Positions 50,166 through 59,845 of a DNA stretch of 64,000 nucleotides are shown here, piece after piece. Within the stretch, counting starts at the first letter, position 1; each line of letters starts with the position of its first letter. The notes beneath the pieces are model-generated. The model saw nothing but the letters and a program-made list of their open reading frames with translations. It ran no database searches and had not been told where the DNA came from. A program made the position numbers and the translations under genes. This stretch comes from an uncultured Victivallales bacterium (GTDB lineage Bacteria; Verrucomicrobiota; Lentisphaeria; Oligosphaerales; JAFGRS01): the NCBI GenBank assembly GCA_903837355.1, contig CAILUI010000342.1:1-64000 (forward strand), in the 5' to 3' direction.

Positions 50166-53100
50166 TCAGCGCTTCCCGGCAAACGCTTCCGGGCAGAGAT
50201 AGGTGCCGCGCTCGGCTGCCGGTTTGTCCTCTTCGACCACAATCGGGTGCAGCTTGGCGTAGCCGTCCTGGCGGATGCCGGTGACCTGCCAGGAGACCTC
50301 CAACCCAGGCGTGCCGCCGGCGATCCTGAAGCGGTTGCCCTTCACCTTGTCGGCAATGTGCAGATTCGGCCCGGGGCCGCCGATCGCCGTAAGCTGATAG
50401 CGGAAGTCACGGTTCAGGGTCTCGACCCAGGCCGGCAGCTCGACCCAGGCCTCGCCCTTGGCGTCGAGCACCGCGTTACCGTTGTAGACATTCATCATAT
50501 CGGGGCTCTCGACGAAGCTGTGCGACAGAGTCTTGTTCGCCGGGTCCAGCGGGTGGTCGATCTTGAAGGATCCCGCGCCCTTGGTGAGGGTCCCGTTGAC
50601 CTGGAGGTTGCTCGTGACCGTGACGTTGCCGGCCAGGTGGGCAGCGAGCCCCCCGGTGCTGGACGCGTAGAGTGCGGGGCTGGTGCCCCCGTTGATGGCG
50701 TACACCGCCGCATAGGCCAGGCCACTGGAGGCATGGGCGTAGGCGCGGATCCCGTCACCGCTGCCGTTGTTGGTGACCGTCGCCGCGAAGTCACTGGCCG
50801 TGCGCTCGGCCACGAGGCTAGCCGCGCTGAGCGTACCGGTGACCGTGACGTTGCCGTCCAGATAGGCAGCCGGACCACCGGTGCTTTCCGCGTGGATCGC
50901 GGGGCTGTTGCCGTCGTTGTAGACGTAAACGGCAGCCTGGCTGAGCCCGGCCGACGTCTGGGCGGCGACCGTAATCCCGTTACCGGTGCCAAGGTTCGTG
51001 AACTGCACCGCGCTCATGCTGTTCGCGGCCAGGACCCAAACCCCATTCGCCGCGCGGATGTTGAATGAGTCAGCGTCGCCAGGTGCGAAATCCGTGTCGC
51101 TCGAATCCGCCCACACGAACTGGCCTGGTTGGGTTGCCTTGGCGCGGCGTCCGGCCGCGAAGCTGTAGTCGCCGGTGGCCTCGTTCAAGAGACCGCCCGG
51201 TACGGTAGCGCGTGAGCCTGCGGCCTTGTTGCCGCCGCCGCCGCCGACCGTCGCGCCGATGCCCGTCGCCTCATTTCCTGATCCACCTGCCACCGTGGCA
51301 AAGCGGGACAGGGCCGTCCCCGGGTCCCCTGCCAGGTTGCCCATGCCGCCGCCGACCACGCCGAAATCGTCGGCGACCTGGTTCGGAACCGGGGTGCCGT
51401 GGTACACTCCCCCACCCGCGACCACCGCCCCGACCACATCGGCAACGACGCTGTTCCCCGAGTACCCGCCGATCCAGTTCGGACCGTTTGTCGATCCCGC
51501 GTTGCCCTCGATGCGCAGCACCCGCGCGCCATTGACCCGCAGTTCCAGCGGCTGGTTGTCGGTGGTGCCGAGGAACTGCGTCGTCGGGTCCGTGCCGCTA
51601 TTGCCGGTCAGGCTCCAGCCCGAGCCGGGCACGGGCGTAACGGCGATGGTGATGGTGTTGCCTGCGTCGTCCGGGGTGATGGTGATCCCGGCGCCAGCCA
51701 CCAGGTCGAGATTGCCGCCGTCGTTGGTGACCCCATCGAGGCTGCTGAGCACCTCCGGGGCGATCATGGCGACGGTGATGGCATCGGCCTGGCTCTCGTT
51801 GACAAAGCGCGCGTCGAAGGCGCTGCCGTCGGCATAGGCGGCAGCCAGGGCAACGGTGTCGGCCGTGACGCTGATGCCGGTGCCCGCGCCGACGTGCAGC
51901 GTCGCACTGCCGGACTCGCCGCCGCCACTCAGGCCGCTGCCGGCCGTGACCCCGGTGATGTCGCCGCCGGCGTCGTTGTCCGCCGCCGCCGCCCAGGCGG
52001 TACCATTCCACTTGGCCACCTGCCCGGCCGCGGCGGCGAGCCCGGCCAGGGCATCGTTGTCGATGCCATCGCCGAACCCGGCCGGCAGCCCCTGCAGATC
52101 GGCCCAGCCGACCGGCGCGGTGGCCGGGTTGCCGTCAATCAGCAGCGCGGGCGTCACGAAGGCGCTGGCATGCGCGCCATCCAGCAGATCGGCATCGAGG
52201 CCGCTGCTGGCGCCATCGCCGGCCAGAACGGTCGGCATGATCTCGACGTCGCGGGCGATGGCACCCGGAATCCGGGCGTCGTCGAGGACGCCGCTGCTGA
52301 GGTCTGTCGCCACGTGTGCGTGCACCGCATGCGCCAGCGCGCCGAAATCGGCACTGAGGACGGTGCCGGTCAGGGTCAGGCCGGCGCCAGCACTGTAGGT
52401 GGTGTCGTTGTCGGCGGCCGGCGCCCAGGCGGCACCATTCCACTTGGCCACCTGCCCGGCCGCCGCGGCGAGCCCGGCCAGGGCGTCGTTGTCGAGGCCA
52501 TCGGCGAAGCCGGCCGGGACGCCCTGGAGGTCGGTCCAGCCGACCGGCGCGGTGGCGGGGTTGCCGTCGCTCAGCAGCGCGGGCGTCACGAAGGCGCCGG
52601 CGTGCACGCCGTCCAGCAGGTCGGCGTCCACGCCGCTGCCGCTGCCGTCAGCGGCCAGCACCAGGCCCAGCACCTCGGCGTCGCGCGCCACCGCGGCTGG
52701 GATGCGAGCGTCGTCGAAGACGCCGGTGCTGAGGTCCGCGGCCGCATGTGCGTGCGCCGCATGCGCCACCGCGCCGAAATCGGCACTGAAGACGGTGCCG
52801 GCCAGGGCCAGTCCGGCACCCGCCGAGTAGGTCGTGCCCGCGGCGCCATGCTCGTCCGCCGCCAGGACCCAGGCGTTGGCCGCGTCGTTCCACTTCAGGA
52901 TCTGCCCGTCCGACGCGCCGTTCCGTCCCAGGTCGGCCAGGCCAATGGCGGCATCGGCGATCTTGTCGCCGGTGACCGCGTCGGCGGCCAGCATCGCGTT
53001 GCCGATGGCGCCGGCCTGGCCCTCGTTGAGGAAGCGCGCGTCGAAGGCGCTGCCGTCGACCAGGCCGGCCGGAACGCTGACGAGGTTGGTCCAGTGCACC

Positions 53101-53975
53101 TGTCCCCCGCCGCCGCCGGCCGACAGCTCGGTCTCGGTGTAGTAGCGCTCGTCGTGCAGGTGCGCGGCGACGGCGAACGCGGCAGCGTGCTGCCCGTCCA
53201 GCAGATCCGCGTCCAGGCCGCTGCCCGCCCCATCGGCCGCCAGCACCAGGCCGACGACTTCTGCGTCCCGCGCGATGGCGGCGGGGAGGCGGGCGTCATC
53301 GAGGACGCCGCTGCTGAGTTCGGCCGCCGCATGCGCGTGCACGGCATGCGCCACCGCCGTGAAGTCGGCACTGAACACCGTGCCGGCCAGGGCCAGCCCC
53401 GCACCGGCCGCGTACGTCGTGCCCGTGGCCGAGATGGTGATGCGCTTGCCGGTGGGGTCGGGCTCGATGGTGACATTCGGTCCGGCCACCAGGTCCACAT
53501 TGCCACCGTCGTTGCTGACCCCATCCAGACTGCCCAGCAACGCCGGCCGAGAACTCAGGCCTGACCACGGCGCGCCCAGCGCGAACAGCGCCTGCGGCGC
53601 GGTCAGGAGCGCCTGCCGCGGCGCCAGCGTGACCCAGGCGCCCGTCCCGGCCGGATGGGCCACCTCGGTCTCCAGCCAGAGCTGCTGACCGGCGAAGACG
53701 CCACCGAAGTCCAGGGCCAGCGCGAACAGTCCGCCCGCGACGGGCAGGGCGGGGGCCGTCTGGGTCGGGCCGACCTGCAGGCCGTCGGTCTCGGCGTCCC
53801 ACAGCCGGAAGCGGAAATCGCAGGCGCCGTTGACTGGCGCCCCTTCCAGCTTGAGCTGCCCCTGGTAGGAGAAGGCCGTACTCAGAGCCTCCTGGCCGTG
53901 CAGGGCCAGCGCCACCCAGGTCAGTAGCACCGGCAGGATCCGGACCGTGGTGACAGAGCAAGAACGCATCGGCAT
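50166..53975 (-). CDS. Large repeat-rich surface/tail-fibre-like protein with YadA-head-like segment
   Basis: The 1,269-residue protein has a signal peptide (RILPVLLTWVALALHG) and an N-terminal domain (AFSYQGQLKLEGAPVNG..FRFRLWD) typical of PVC surface proteins. Three copies follow of a unit with TTYSAGAGLALAGTVFSADF, ELSSGVLDDARLPAAIARD and SGLDADLLDGQHA, which is characteristic of tail-fibre and collagen-like surface proteins. Later comes a left-handed beta-roll like the YadA head (GGGMGNLAG..GGSGNEATG..GGGGGNKAAG..YSFAAG). Then come repeats with NGISxYA-type GNSPAIHAESTGG, and a C-terminal domain ending in YLCPEAFAGKR. No intramolecular chaperone motif was noticed. It is probably an exported, trimeric or fibrous adhesin. 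GGAGGC precedes the ATG. Confidence 0.72.
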   Translation of the reverse strand: MPMRSCSVTTVRILPVLLTWVALALHGQEALSTAFSYQGQLKLEGAPVNGACDFRFRLWDAETDGLQVGPTQTAPALPVAGGLFALALDFGGVFAGQQLWLETEVAHPAGTGAWVTLAPRQALLTAPQALFALGAPWSGLSSRPALLGSLDGVSNDGGNVDLVAGPNVTIEPDPTGKRITISATGTTYAAGAGLALAGTVFSADFTAVAHAVHAHAAAELSSGVLDDARLPAAIARDAEVVGLVLAADGAGSGLDADLLDGQHAAAFAVAAHLHDERYYTETELSAGGGGGQVHWTNLVSVPAGLVDGSAFDARFLNEGQAGAIGNAMLAADAVTGDKIADAAIGLADLGRNGASDGQILKWNDAANAWVLAADEHGAAGTTYSAGAGLALAGTVFSADFGAVAHAAHAHAAADLSTGVFDDARIPAAVARDAEVLGLVLAADGSGSGVDADLLDGVHAGAFVTPALLSDGNPATAPVGWTDLQGVPAGFADGLDNDALAGLAAAAGQVAKWNGAAWAPAADNDTTYSAGAGLTLTGTVLSADFGALAHAVHAHVATDLSSGVLDDARIPGAIARDVEIMPTVLAGDGASSGLDADLLDGAHASAFVTPALLIDGNPATAPVGWADLQGLPAGFGDGIDNDALAGLAAAAGQVAKWNGTAWAAAADNDAGGDITGVTAGSGLSGGGESGSATLHVGAGTGISVTADTVALAAAYADGSAFDARFVNESQADAITVAMIAPEVLSSLDGVTNDGGNLDLVAGAGITITPDDAGNTITIAVTPVPGSGWSLTGNSGTDPTTQFLGTTDNQPLELRVNGARVLRIEGNAGSTNGPNWIGGYSGNSVVADVVGAVVAGGGVYHGTPVPNQVADDFGVVGGGMGNLAGDPGTALSRFATVAGGSGNEATGIGATVGGGGGNKAAGSRATVPGGLLNEATGDYSFAAGRRAKATQPGQFVWADSSDTDFAPGDADSFNIRAANGVWVLAANSMSAVQFTNLGTGNGITVAAQTSAGLSQAAVYVYNDGNSPAIHAESTGGPAAYLDGNVTVTGTLSAASLVAERTASDFAATVTNNGSGDGIRAYAHASSGLAYAAVYAINGGTSPALYASSTGGLAAHLAGNVTVTSNLQVNGTLTKGAGSFKIDHPLDPANKTLSHSFVESPDMMNVYNGNAVLDAKGEAWVELPAWVETLNRDFRYQLTAIGGPGPNLHIADKVKGNRFRIAGGTPGLEVSWQVTGIRQDGYAKLHPIVVEEDKPAAERGTYLCPEAFAGKR

Positions 53976-54126
53976 GGTGAACGCCTCCCTCAGCCAGTGG
54001 CTCTCTCCCGACAACCGGCAGGTCTGTCCGGCGGCGCCGCCGCGTCACCGGTGTGTCCACCTAACCGTAGCCAGAAAACCCACCCGCGCAAGTCTCGGCG
54101 GCCAAGGCTCGGCGGGCAGCGCCGCT

Positions 54127-57100
54127 TCACTCCACCCGCACCGTCGCCAGGCCGTGAGCTCGGAGGGGTACCGCGATCGTGCCGTCGGTGATGGTCAGGG
54201 GCTGCTGGGCCTCCTCGACCAGACTGCAGGCTGTGGCCTGCGTCGCCGGCAGGTGCGGGTCGAGACGCAGGCGGGCCGTGGTCGCCTGGCCGCTGACCTC
54301 CCACAGGCGCACGATCAGCGCCTGTCCGGCGTCGGCCTGTTTGACGCCGATGACGATGACGTTGGGCTCGGCCACTGTGATCAGGCTGCCGCTCGCGTCG
54401 AGCAGGGGCGCCGTCGGGTTGGGCTGGAGCACGGGCACGGCCAGCAGCGGCGTCGAGGCGCTCCAGCCGAAGCGCGCCGCGGCCACGCTGTCGGTCCGTT
54501 CACGGCTGGTGATGGCAAAGCGGAAGCGGGTTTCGCCGCCCTGGCCGGCGAGGTAGTTGGTGTGCCAGTAGTTGTTCATCACGTAGGCGTAGACATGGCC
54601 GTTAACCATTGGCAACTCGGTCTGCCAGCGGCCGCGGTTGACGTCCTGGAAACAGACCAGGGGGGCGTCGGGCGTGGCCCAGGTGACCGCGACGTCCGCG
54701 GCACTGACATCGACGAAGTGCTGCACCGTGAACCAGTCCAGGCAGGCGCCGGGGAGCATGTCGGTGTTGGCATTGACAATGCCGGCCGGCACCTCGTAGC
54801 GGATCGTCGGTGCCGCCGCGGCGAAGGGGAAGGCGAAGTAGACCCCTTCCTTGGCGTAGGTCAGCTCCTTGGTGAGTTGGTTGTCGATGTCGATGCGCTT
54901 GATCTCGTCCCAGACGCAGACCGTGGTGGCGATCTTCGGGGCAAAGGGGCCCGAGGCTTCGACTTGCATCAACTCGCCCAGGCCGGGGCGGCGGAGGCGG
55001 CGGAGGGTGGCGTTCCCCGAGGTGCCGATCTTCAGGGTCGGCTCCGGGCTGCCGGGGTTGGTCACGATGCGGGTGCCCTCGCCGCCGGCCACGTAGACGT
55101 ACTGATTCAGGCGGTACGGCGCCTGGGCATCGACCAACTCGCGGTTGAGGTCCTTGTCGCGGATGCTGACGATGGCACCGCTGTCGGGTGCGAACTCGAT
55201 CCGGTAGAAGCGGCTCTCGATGACGTTGCCCGGCGCCGGTTCGAAGGTCGCCGGCACGGTCGCCGCCGCGGTCAGCGCGAGGGAGCGGTAGCCGCAGGCG
55301 GGGACGTCCTTGACCAGCAGGTAGGTATCGCCCTGCGGCGAACGGTAGGCGGGCAGGCTCGCGTCGGCCACCGCCATCCCGTCCGGCAGCCGGACCTGGA
55401 CCACGTCCGTCCGCGGCCAGCTCGAGGGGTTGAGCACGATCACGGCCGGCCCCGGGCTGCGGACCAGGGCGGCCAGGGCCCGGGAGCCCTGTTCGAGCAC
55501 CTGCGTCGCCCCGGCGGCGGCATCCACGGCAAACTGGGCCTTGATCTTCCACTGCGCCTGGGTGAACTCGCTTTCCGGCTGGCTGATGGAGCAGTGTGCG
55601 CCCCAGGTGTGTTCATCGTAGAGCATGCAGTTGCGCCAGACCTTGCCGATGGCCGCCGTGTCCACGGGCGTCGCCTTATCGAGCCGGGCCGCCAGCGCCA
55701 GCATCTGCTCGCCGTTGGCCACCGCCTCGTGGGCGTTGCGGTTGAGGGCGGTCTCGCGTGCCGACGAGCCGGCCCCATCCTCCCAGTAGGTGCCGGCGCT
55801 GCCGCGGACCACCGGCAGGCGCTCGCCGTACTGCTTCTCGATGTACTCGAAGAAGTCAGCGTTGTGGCAGAGGATGATCTGCGGGAACTCGTAGCGCTGG
55901 TTCCACTCCTGGGCGACGGCGGCGAGTTTGGCATTGAGGGCGCAGTTGTCGCTCACGGCGCCATGCAGGAAGACGGCATCGTAGGGGTAGTCCGTGCGGG
56001 CCTCGTAGCCGGCCAGCGCCCCCAGAACCCGGGGCCGGGCCAGGGCGACACTGTGGTCCAGCCCCCAGCCGGAGGCCTGGGCGTAACCGGGCATGTAGAG
56101 CATCAGCACGCGGCTGCCGTCCGGGCCCTCCCACCAGCACGGGCCGCGGCTCTGCAGGGGCGTGAAGGTGAAGGCGCGCTCGTTGTTGATGCCGCTGCTG
56201 AGGTAGCGGATGCCGGCGCCGGCCAGCAGCGTCGGCAGCGTGGCCTCCTGGGTCGGCACATCGCTGATCATGGCGCTGCGGTAGGGGATGCCGTACTGAC
56301 GCTTGAGGCCGTACGCGTACGCCGTCAGCCGGCAGGCCTCCTCGGGCGAGCACAGGCCGGTCAGGATGTTGGCGTAGAGGGCCTGCACCCCCAGCCGGCC
56401 CTCTTTGGCGTAGCGCACGAAGTCGGCCACCTGCTGCGGGCTGCGCGTCTGCAGGTAGTTCTCTGCTTGCCAGGCCACCTCGAGGTTCCAGCGGAAGTCC
56501 GGGAACTCCGACAGCAGCCGCAACGCCGCATCGGTATTCTGATCGTGGCGCTCGGCACAGTTCGGCTGCAGGTCGGTGTAGCCGATATCGGTATGCGCGC
56601 TGGGGGCGACGAAGATGCGCCACTGGCGCTGCGGCAGGACGCGGACGGTGGTCGTTTCGCGCTGCGTGCCCAGGATCGCCGTGACCTGCACGTCGAAGGG
56701 CTCGGCGGAGACGGGCACCACCGCCTCGGCGGCGAGCGTGCCGAAGAAGGCGGAGGGCCGCTCCAGGCGCGGTTCGCTGCGCTCGCCGGCGGCTTCGACT
56801 ACCAGTGACGCCTCGGCCACCGGCGAGGACAGCGTCAGCGCGATGTCCACCGTCCGGCCGACGCGCCCGTCGCGACGCACAAAGAAGGGGGTCGCGGTGG
56901 CGGTGAGCTTCTGAATGGCCGGCGGCGGCAGTTGCGCGTCGGGGTCGTTGCGCAGCGCGAGTGCGTCGAACTGCACCCAGGAGCCATCGCTGCAGGCCAG
57001 GCGGATCTCATTGAGGCCGGCCTGGAGAAAGGCCGCGGGAAAGGTCAGTTCGAGGTGCTGCGGCCGGCCCAGGCGGGCGTTGCCAAGCGACCCATCGCCG

Positions 57101-57501
57101 GCCCCGGGGGTGAGGGCGAAGGTGCCCGTACGCTCGCCCAACGAGATCGTGTAGCGCGGTGGCTGGCCCTGATGGACATCGACGAAATCCAGGCGCAGCG
57201 TCCAGATGCCTCGCGGCTCGCCGGGCAGCGTGAAGCGGAGTGTCCACGGCTGACCGCCGTTGGGGGCCCAGGCATCTGCCGGCCCCGGTTGGATGAAGGG
57301 CCAGTCGCGCGCCGGGTCGCTGCGGCCGATCTCGAACACCGGCGCCTTGGCGCCAAAGGCGGCCGCGTAGGCGGAGTAGTTCCCGGGCATGGCGAACTCG
57401 GCGTAGTCGCCATCCGCCTTGCCGATCTGCCAGATCACCTGCTCCGCGCCCCCGAGCAGGGCGGAGACTGCCAGCAACCCCAACGCCAGAACTCGCGACA
57501 T
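54127..57501 (-). CDS. GH38 alpha-mannosidase-like enzyme, secreted
   Basis: The 1,124-residue protein has a signal peptide (RVLALGLLAVSALLGGA) and a PL4/CBM-like N-terminal domain (IWQIGKADGDYAEF..., about 20-190). A linker follows, then a GH38 catalytic part that starts with RIFVAPSAHTDIGYTDLQP, the metal-binding His/Asp strand. Other GH38 features are NLEVAWQAENYL, the nucleophile region AMISDVPTQEATLP, IILCHNADFFEYIE and a late HTWGAHCSISQPESEF zinc/His region. Two beta-sandwich domains end the protein. It likely removes alpha-mannose or a related sugar. The ATG at 57501 follows GGGGGG. It is 372 bases downstream of the CstA-like gene, and the gap holds the tandem TTTCGCGAAA array. Confidence 0.84.
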   Translation of the reverse strand: MSRVLALGLLAVSALLGGAEQVIWQIGKADGDYAEFAMPGNYSAYAAAFGAKAPVFEIGRSDPARDWPFIQPGPADAWAPNGGQPWTLRFTLPGEPRGIWTLRLDFVDVHQGQPPRYTISLGERTGTFALTPGAGDGSLGNARLGRPQHLELTFPAAFLQAGLNEIRLACSDGSWVQFDALALRNDPDAQLPPPAIQKLTATATPFFVRRDGRVGRTVDIALTLSSPVAEASLVVEAAGERSEPRLERPSAFFGTLAAEAVVPVSAEPFDVQVTAILGTQRETTTVRVLPQRQWRIFVAPSAHTDIGYTDLQPNCAERHDQNTDAALRLLSEFPDFRWNLEVAWQAENYLQTRSPQQVADFVRYAKEGRLGVQALYANILTGLCSPEEACRLTAYAYGLKRQYGIPYRSAMISDVPTQEATLPTLLAGAGIRYLSSGINNERAFTFTPLQSRGPCWWEGPDGSRVLMLYMPGYAQASGWGLDHSVALARPRVLGALAGYEARTDYPYDAVFLHGAVSDNCALNAKLAAVAQEWNQRYEFPQIILCHNADFFEYIEKQYGERLPVVRGSAGTYWEDGAGSSARETALNRNAHEAVANGEQMLALAARLDKATPVDTAAIGKVWRNCMLYDEHTWGAHCSISQPESEFTQAQWKIKAQFAVDAAAGATQVLEQGSRALAALVRSPGPAVIVLNPSSWPRTDVVQVRLPDGMAVADASLPAYRSPQGDTYLLVKDVPACGYRSLALTAAATVPATFEPAPGNVIESRFYRIEFAPDSGAIVSIRDKDLNRELVDAQAPYRLNQYVYVAGGEGTRIVTNPGSPEPTLKIGTSGNATLRRLRRPGLGELMQVEASGPFAPKIATTVCVWDEIKRIDIDNQLTKELTYAKEGVYFAFPFAAAAPTIRYEVPAGIVNANTDMLPGACLDWFTVQHFVDVSAADVAVTWATPDAPLVCFQDVNRGRWQTELPMVNGHVYAYVMNNYWHTNYLAGQGGETRFRFAITSRERTDSVAAARFGWSASTPLLAVPVLQPNPTAPLLDASGSLITVAEPNVIVIGVKQADAGQALIVRLWEVSGQATTARLRLDPHLPATQATACSLVEEAQQPLTITDGTIAVPLRAHGLATVRVE

Positions 57502-57596
57502 GGCCAGGCCCCCCTCTGCAGCTAGGTGTGCGCTCACGCTGAACGGCCCAGCACTGTACACCCGCGGACGCAGCCACCGCAAGGCGAGCCCTCGGG

Positions 57597-57805
57597 TTTC
57601 GCGAAAACGCCAAGGAGCCCAAAAACTGCTTCCGCGAAAACACCAAGGGTGGCCCAGCGCCGCTTTCGCGAAAACGCCAAGGGTGGCCCGGCGCCGCTTT
57701 CGCGAAAACACCAAAGAGCCCAGCGCCGCTTTCGCGAAAACGCCAAGGGTGGCCCGGCGCCGCTTTCGCGAAAACGCCAAGGAGCCCAGCGCCGTTTTCG
57801 CGAAA
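57597..57805. repeat. Tandem array of TTTCGCGAAA-containing ~33-bp units
   Basis: Seven copies of a unit with TTTCGCGAAA (one variant TTCCGCGAAA) start at 57597, 57630, 57664, 57698, 57730, 57764 and 57796. The unit reads TTTCGCGAAAACGCCAAGGG then TGGCCCGGCGCCGC, with 32-34 base periods. The sequence between palindromes is conserved, unlike a CRISPR. The array fills most of the gap between the CstA-like stop and the GH38 start; the flanks (57502-57596 and 57806-57873) hold nothing recognisable. Confidence 0.85.
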
Positions 57806-57873
57806 CCGTACTGGCGCCCGTGGCAGACCGGAGAGCCGGAGACGCTTGCCTTCTGGCTGCCCGCGGGCGACCG

Positions 57874-59610
57874 TCAGGCGGCGGCGGGTGGCGGCGCGGC
57901 GGCGGGGCTGCAGAAGGCACGGATGGCCTCAAGCAGCAGCAGCAGGGCCAGCAGGATCAGGATCAGCGCCACCCACGGGACGGGGCTGGTCGTGAGTCCC
58001 TTGAAGGCGCCGGCCGTTGTGAAGAAGCCCTGGCGGATGAAGCGGTAGAGGGCCCACATGCTGACGCTGTACATCCACACGGCCGGGAGCCCGGCCACCG
58101 GCCAGACCCAGAGGGCGCGGCGGGTGCGGTAGAGCCAGACGGTGACACCCAGCAGCGCCAGTGCCGCCAGGAGTTGGTTGCAGGCGCCGAAGAGCGGCCA
58201 GAACATGCGCCAGGCGGGGATCGGTTTCCCGGCGGCGTCCTCGAGTTTCTGGACGACGAAGAACAGGGGTGTCGCCGTGGTGATCAGGGTGGCGAGCCAG
58301 CGGCCGGCCTGACCGTGCCAGCCGGTGAGTTCCTGCAGGATGTAGCGCCCCAGGCGGGTTCCCACATCGAGGGTGTCATAGACGAAGGTGGTGAACGCCA
58401 GCAGGGCGAAGGAGACCGCGAAGGCGACCGGCACATGCAGAACGTGCAGGAAGCTCCCCATGCCCAGGCCGTAGATCAGGTTCGCCTTGGGCTGGCCGCC
58501 GGCCACGGCGGGGTGGTCGGGCGCCAGCATCATTACGCAGCACAGCGAGACCACGGCCACCATCGCCTCCATGAGCATGGCGCCGTAGCCGACGACCTTG
58601 GCATCGGTCTCGCGGCGGAGTTGGCGCGAGGTAGTGCCCGAGGCCACCAGTGCATGGAAGCCGGAACAGGCCCCGCAAGCGATGGTGATGAAGAGGATGG
58701 GAAACAGCGCTTCGCCTTTGGGGGTGGTCCAGCCGACGAATGCCGGATACAGGATCGGCTTGCCCCCGAAGACGATGCCCAGGGCGCCGCCGGCCAGCGC
58801 GATGATCAGGAAGTAGCCGCCCAGATGGCCGCGCGGTTGCAGCAGCAGCCACATCGGCACGACGGAGGCGAGCACGCAGTAGGCCAGCAGGATCACGTCC
58901 CAGATGCGGGTCGCCTCGCCGTCGGAGACGCCCAGCAAGGCGGCCAGGTCGAAGGGGGCCAGCGGGCCGGCCCAGATGGCGACGCCTACCAGCGGCAGGA
59001 AGATCAGCGTGGCCCAGCCCAGGGTGAGCTTCGTATAGCGTAGCAGCAGTCCCATGACGAGCGGCAGCAGGAGGTAGAGCAACGATGAGGTGGCGATGCC
59101 GCCGCCGGAGATCACGGTGCCGTCCTCCAGGGTCTGGCGGCCGACGAACGATGACGCCACAATGTCGGTGAAGGCCACGATGATGTACACCAAGGTGATC
59201 CAGATGAAGATGAGGAAGAGCACGTATGAGCGCTGGTTCATGTGCTCGCGCACGACCTCGGCGATGGAGCGGGCGCGATGGCGCACCGAGGCCACCAGCG
59301 ACCCCAGGTCATGGATGCCACCGATGAAGATCGAGCCGACCACAATCCAGACCAGCGCCGGAACCCAGCCGAACATCACGCCCGCCAGGATGGGACCGAC
59401 GATGGGGCCGGCGGCGGCGATGGCAGAGAAGTGCTGGCCAAAAAGGAACTTCGGTTCGATGGGCACGTAGTCGACGTCGTCGCGCATCTCGATGGCCGGC
59501 GTCCTGGCCTTGGGGTCCAGCCGCAGGAGGCGACAGAGCAGGCCGCCGTACCAGCGATAGGCCAGCCCGAGAATCACGGCACTGAACAGCACCACAGGCA
59601 GCAGGTACAT
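57874..59610 (-). CDS. cstA: Carbon starvation protein A (CstA)-family transporter
   Basis: CstA-family proteins import pyruvate or peptides, often under carbon limitation. The 578-residue protein has about 16 TM segments and family signatures FLFGQHFSAIAAAGPIVGP, MFGWVPALVWIVVGSIFIGG, HDLGSLVASVRHRARSIAEV, ACGACSGFHALVASGTTSRQ and FTTFVYDTLDVGTRLGRYI. The ATG at 59610 gives a normal N-terminus (MYLLPVVLFSAV). It is upstream of the GH38 gene on the same strand but separated by the repeat array, so co-transcription is uncertain. Substrate preference is not evident. Confidence 0.92.
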   Translation of the reverse strand: MYLLPVVLFSAVILGLAYRWYGGLLCRLLRLDPKARTPAIEMRDDVDYVPIEPKFLFGQHFSAIAAAGPIVGPILAGVMFGWVPALVWIVVGSIFIGGIHDLGSLVASVRHRARSIAEVVREHMNQRSYVLFLIFIWITLVYIIVAFTDIVASSFVGRQTLEDGTVISGGGIATSSLLYLLLPLVMGLLLRYTKLTLGWATLIFLPLVGVAIWAGPLAPFDLAALLGVSDGEATRIWDVILLAYCVLASVVPMWLLLQPRGHLGGYFLIIALAGGALGIVFGGKPILYPAFVGWTTPKGEALFPILFITIACGACSGFHALVASGTTSRQLRRETDAKVVGYGAMLMEAMVAVVSLCCVMMLAPDHPAVAGGQPKANLIYGLGMGSFLHVLHVPVAFAVSFALLAFTTFVYDTLDVGTRLGRYILQELTGWHGQAGRWLATLITTATPLFFVVQKLEDAAGKPIPAWRMFWPLFGACNQLLAALALLGVTVWLYRTRRALWVWPVAGLPAVWMYSVSMWALYRFIRQGFFTTAGAFKGLTTSPVPWVALILILLALLLLLEAIRAFCSPAAAPPPAAA

Positions 59611-59649
59611 GACGAGGTCCCTCGCGTTCCGGCCTGGGCCGGCGATCAC

Positions 59650-59845
59650 GGCGGCGGCGCCGCGCCCTGGGACCTCAAGGTAGCCGGCCGCCGGTCGCGG
59701 TCAAGGACAATGGCGGCGCGTCGTCCACGGCTACGGCCGCAGCCCCCGGCTGGCGCCGGGAATGCGGAGGCGAGGCTGCAAGGGTTGCCGGTTCAGAGTC
59801 CACGCTTGGGCGTGTCTCCCAGGTGCCACACGTAAACCCTTACTA
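59650..59845. other. Intergenic with a dispersed repeat
   Basis: GTTCAGAGTCCACGCTTGGG and CGTGTCTCCC at 59791-59820 are the inverse of the element at 40501-40527. The rest is GC-rich and includes CCCCGGCTGGCGCCGGG, a palindrome-like stretch. No gene is seen. Confidence 0.5.

Noticed and set aside
53947-56808. 953-residue plus-strand frame opposite the GH38 and fibre-like genes
   Set aside because: It crosses two well-supported minus-strand genes and has no recognisable domain.
57502-57780. N-terminal extension of the GH38 protein through the repeat array
   Set aside because: The translated repeats are not a signal peptide, and a proper signal peptide begins at 57501.
57597-57805. CRISPR array
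   Set aside because: The sequence between the palindromes is conserved rather than unique, the period is about 33 bases, and no cas gene is nearby.
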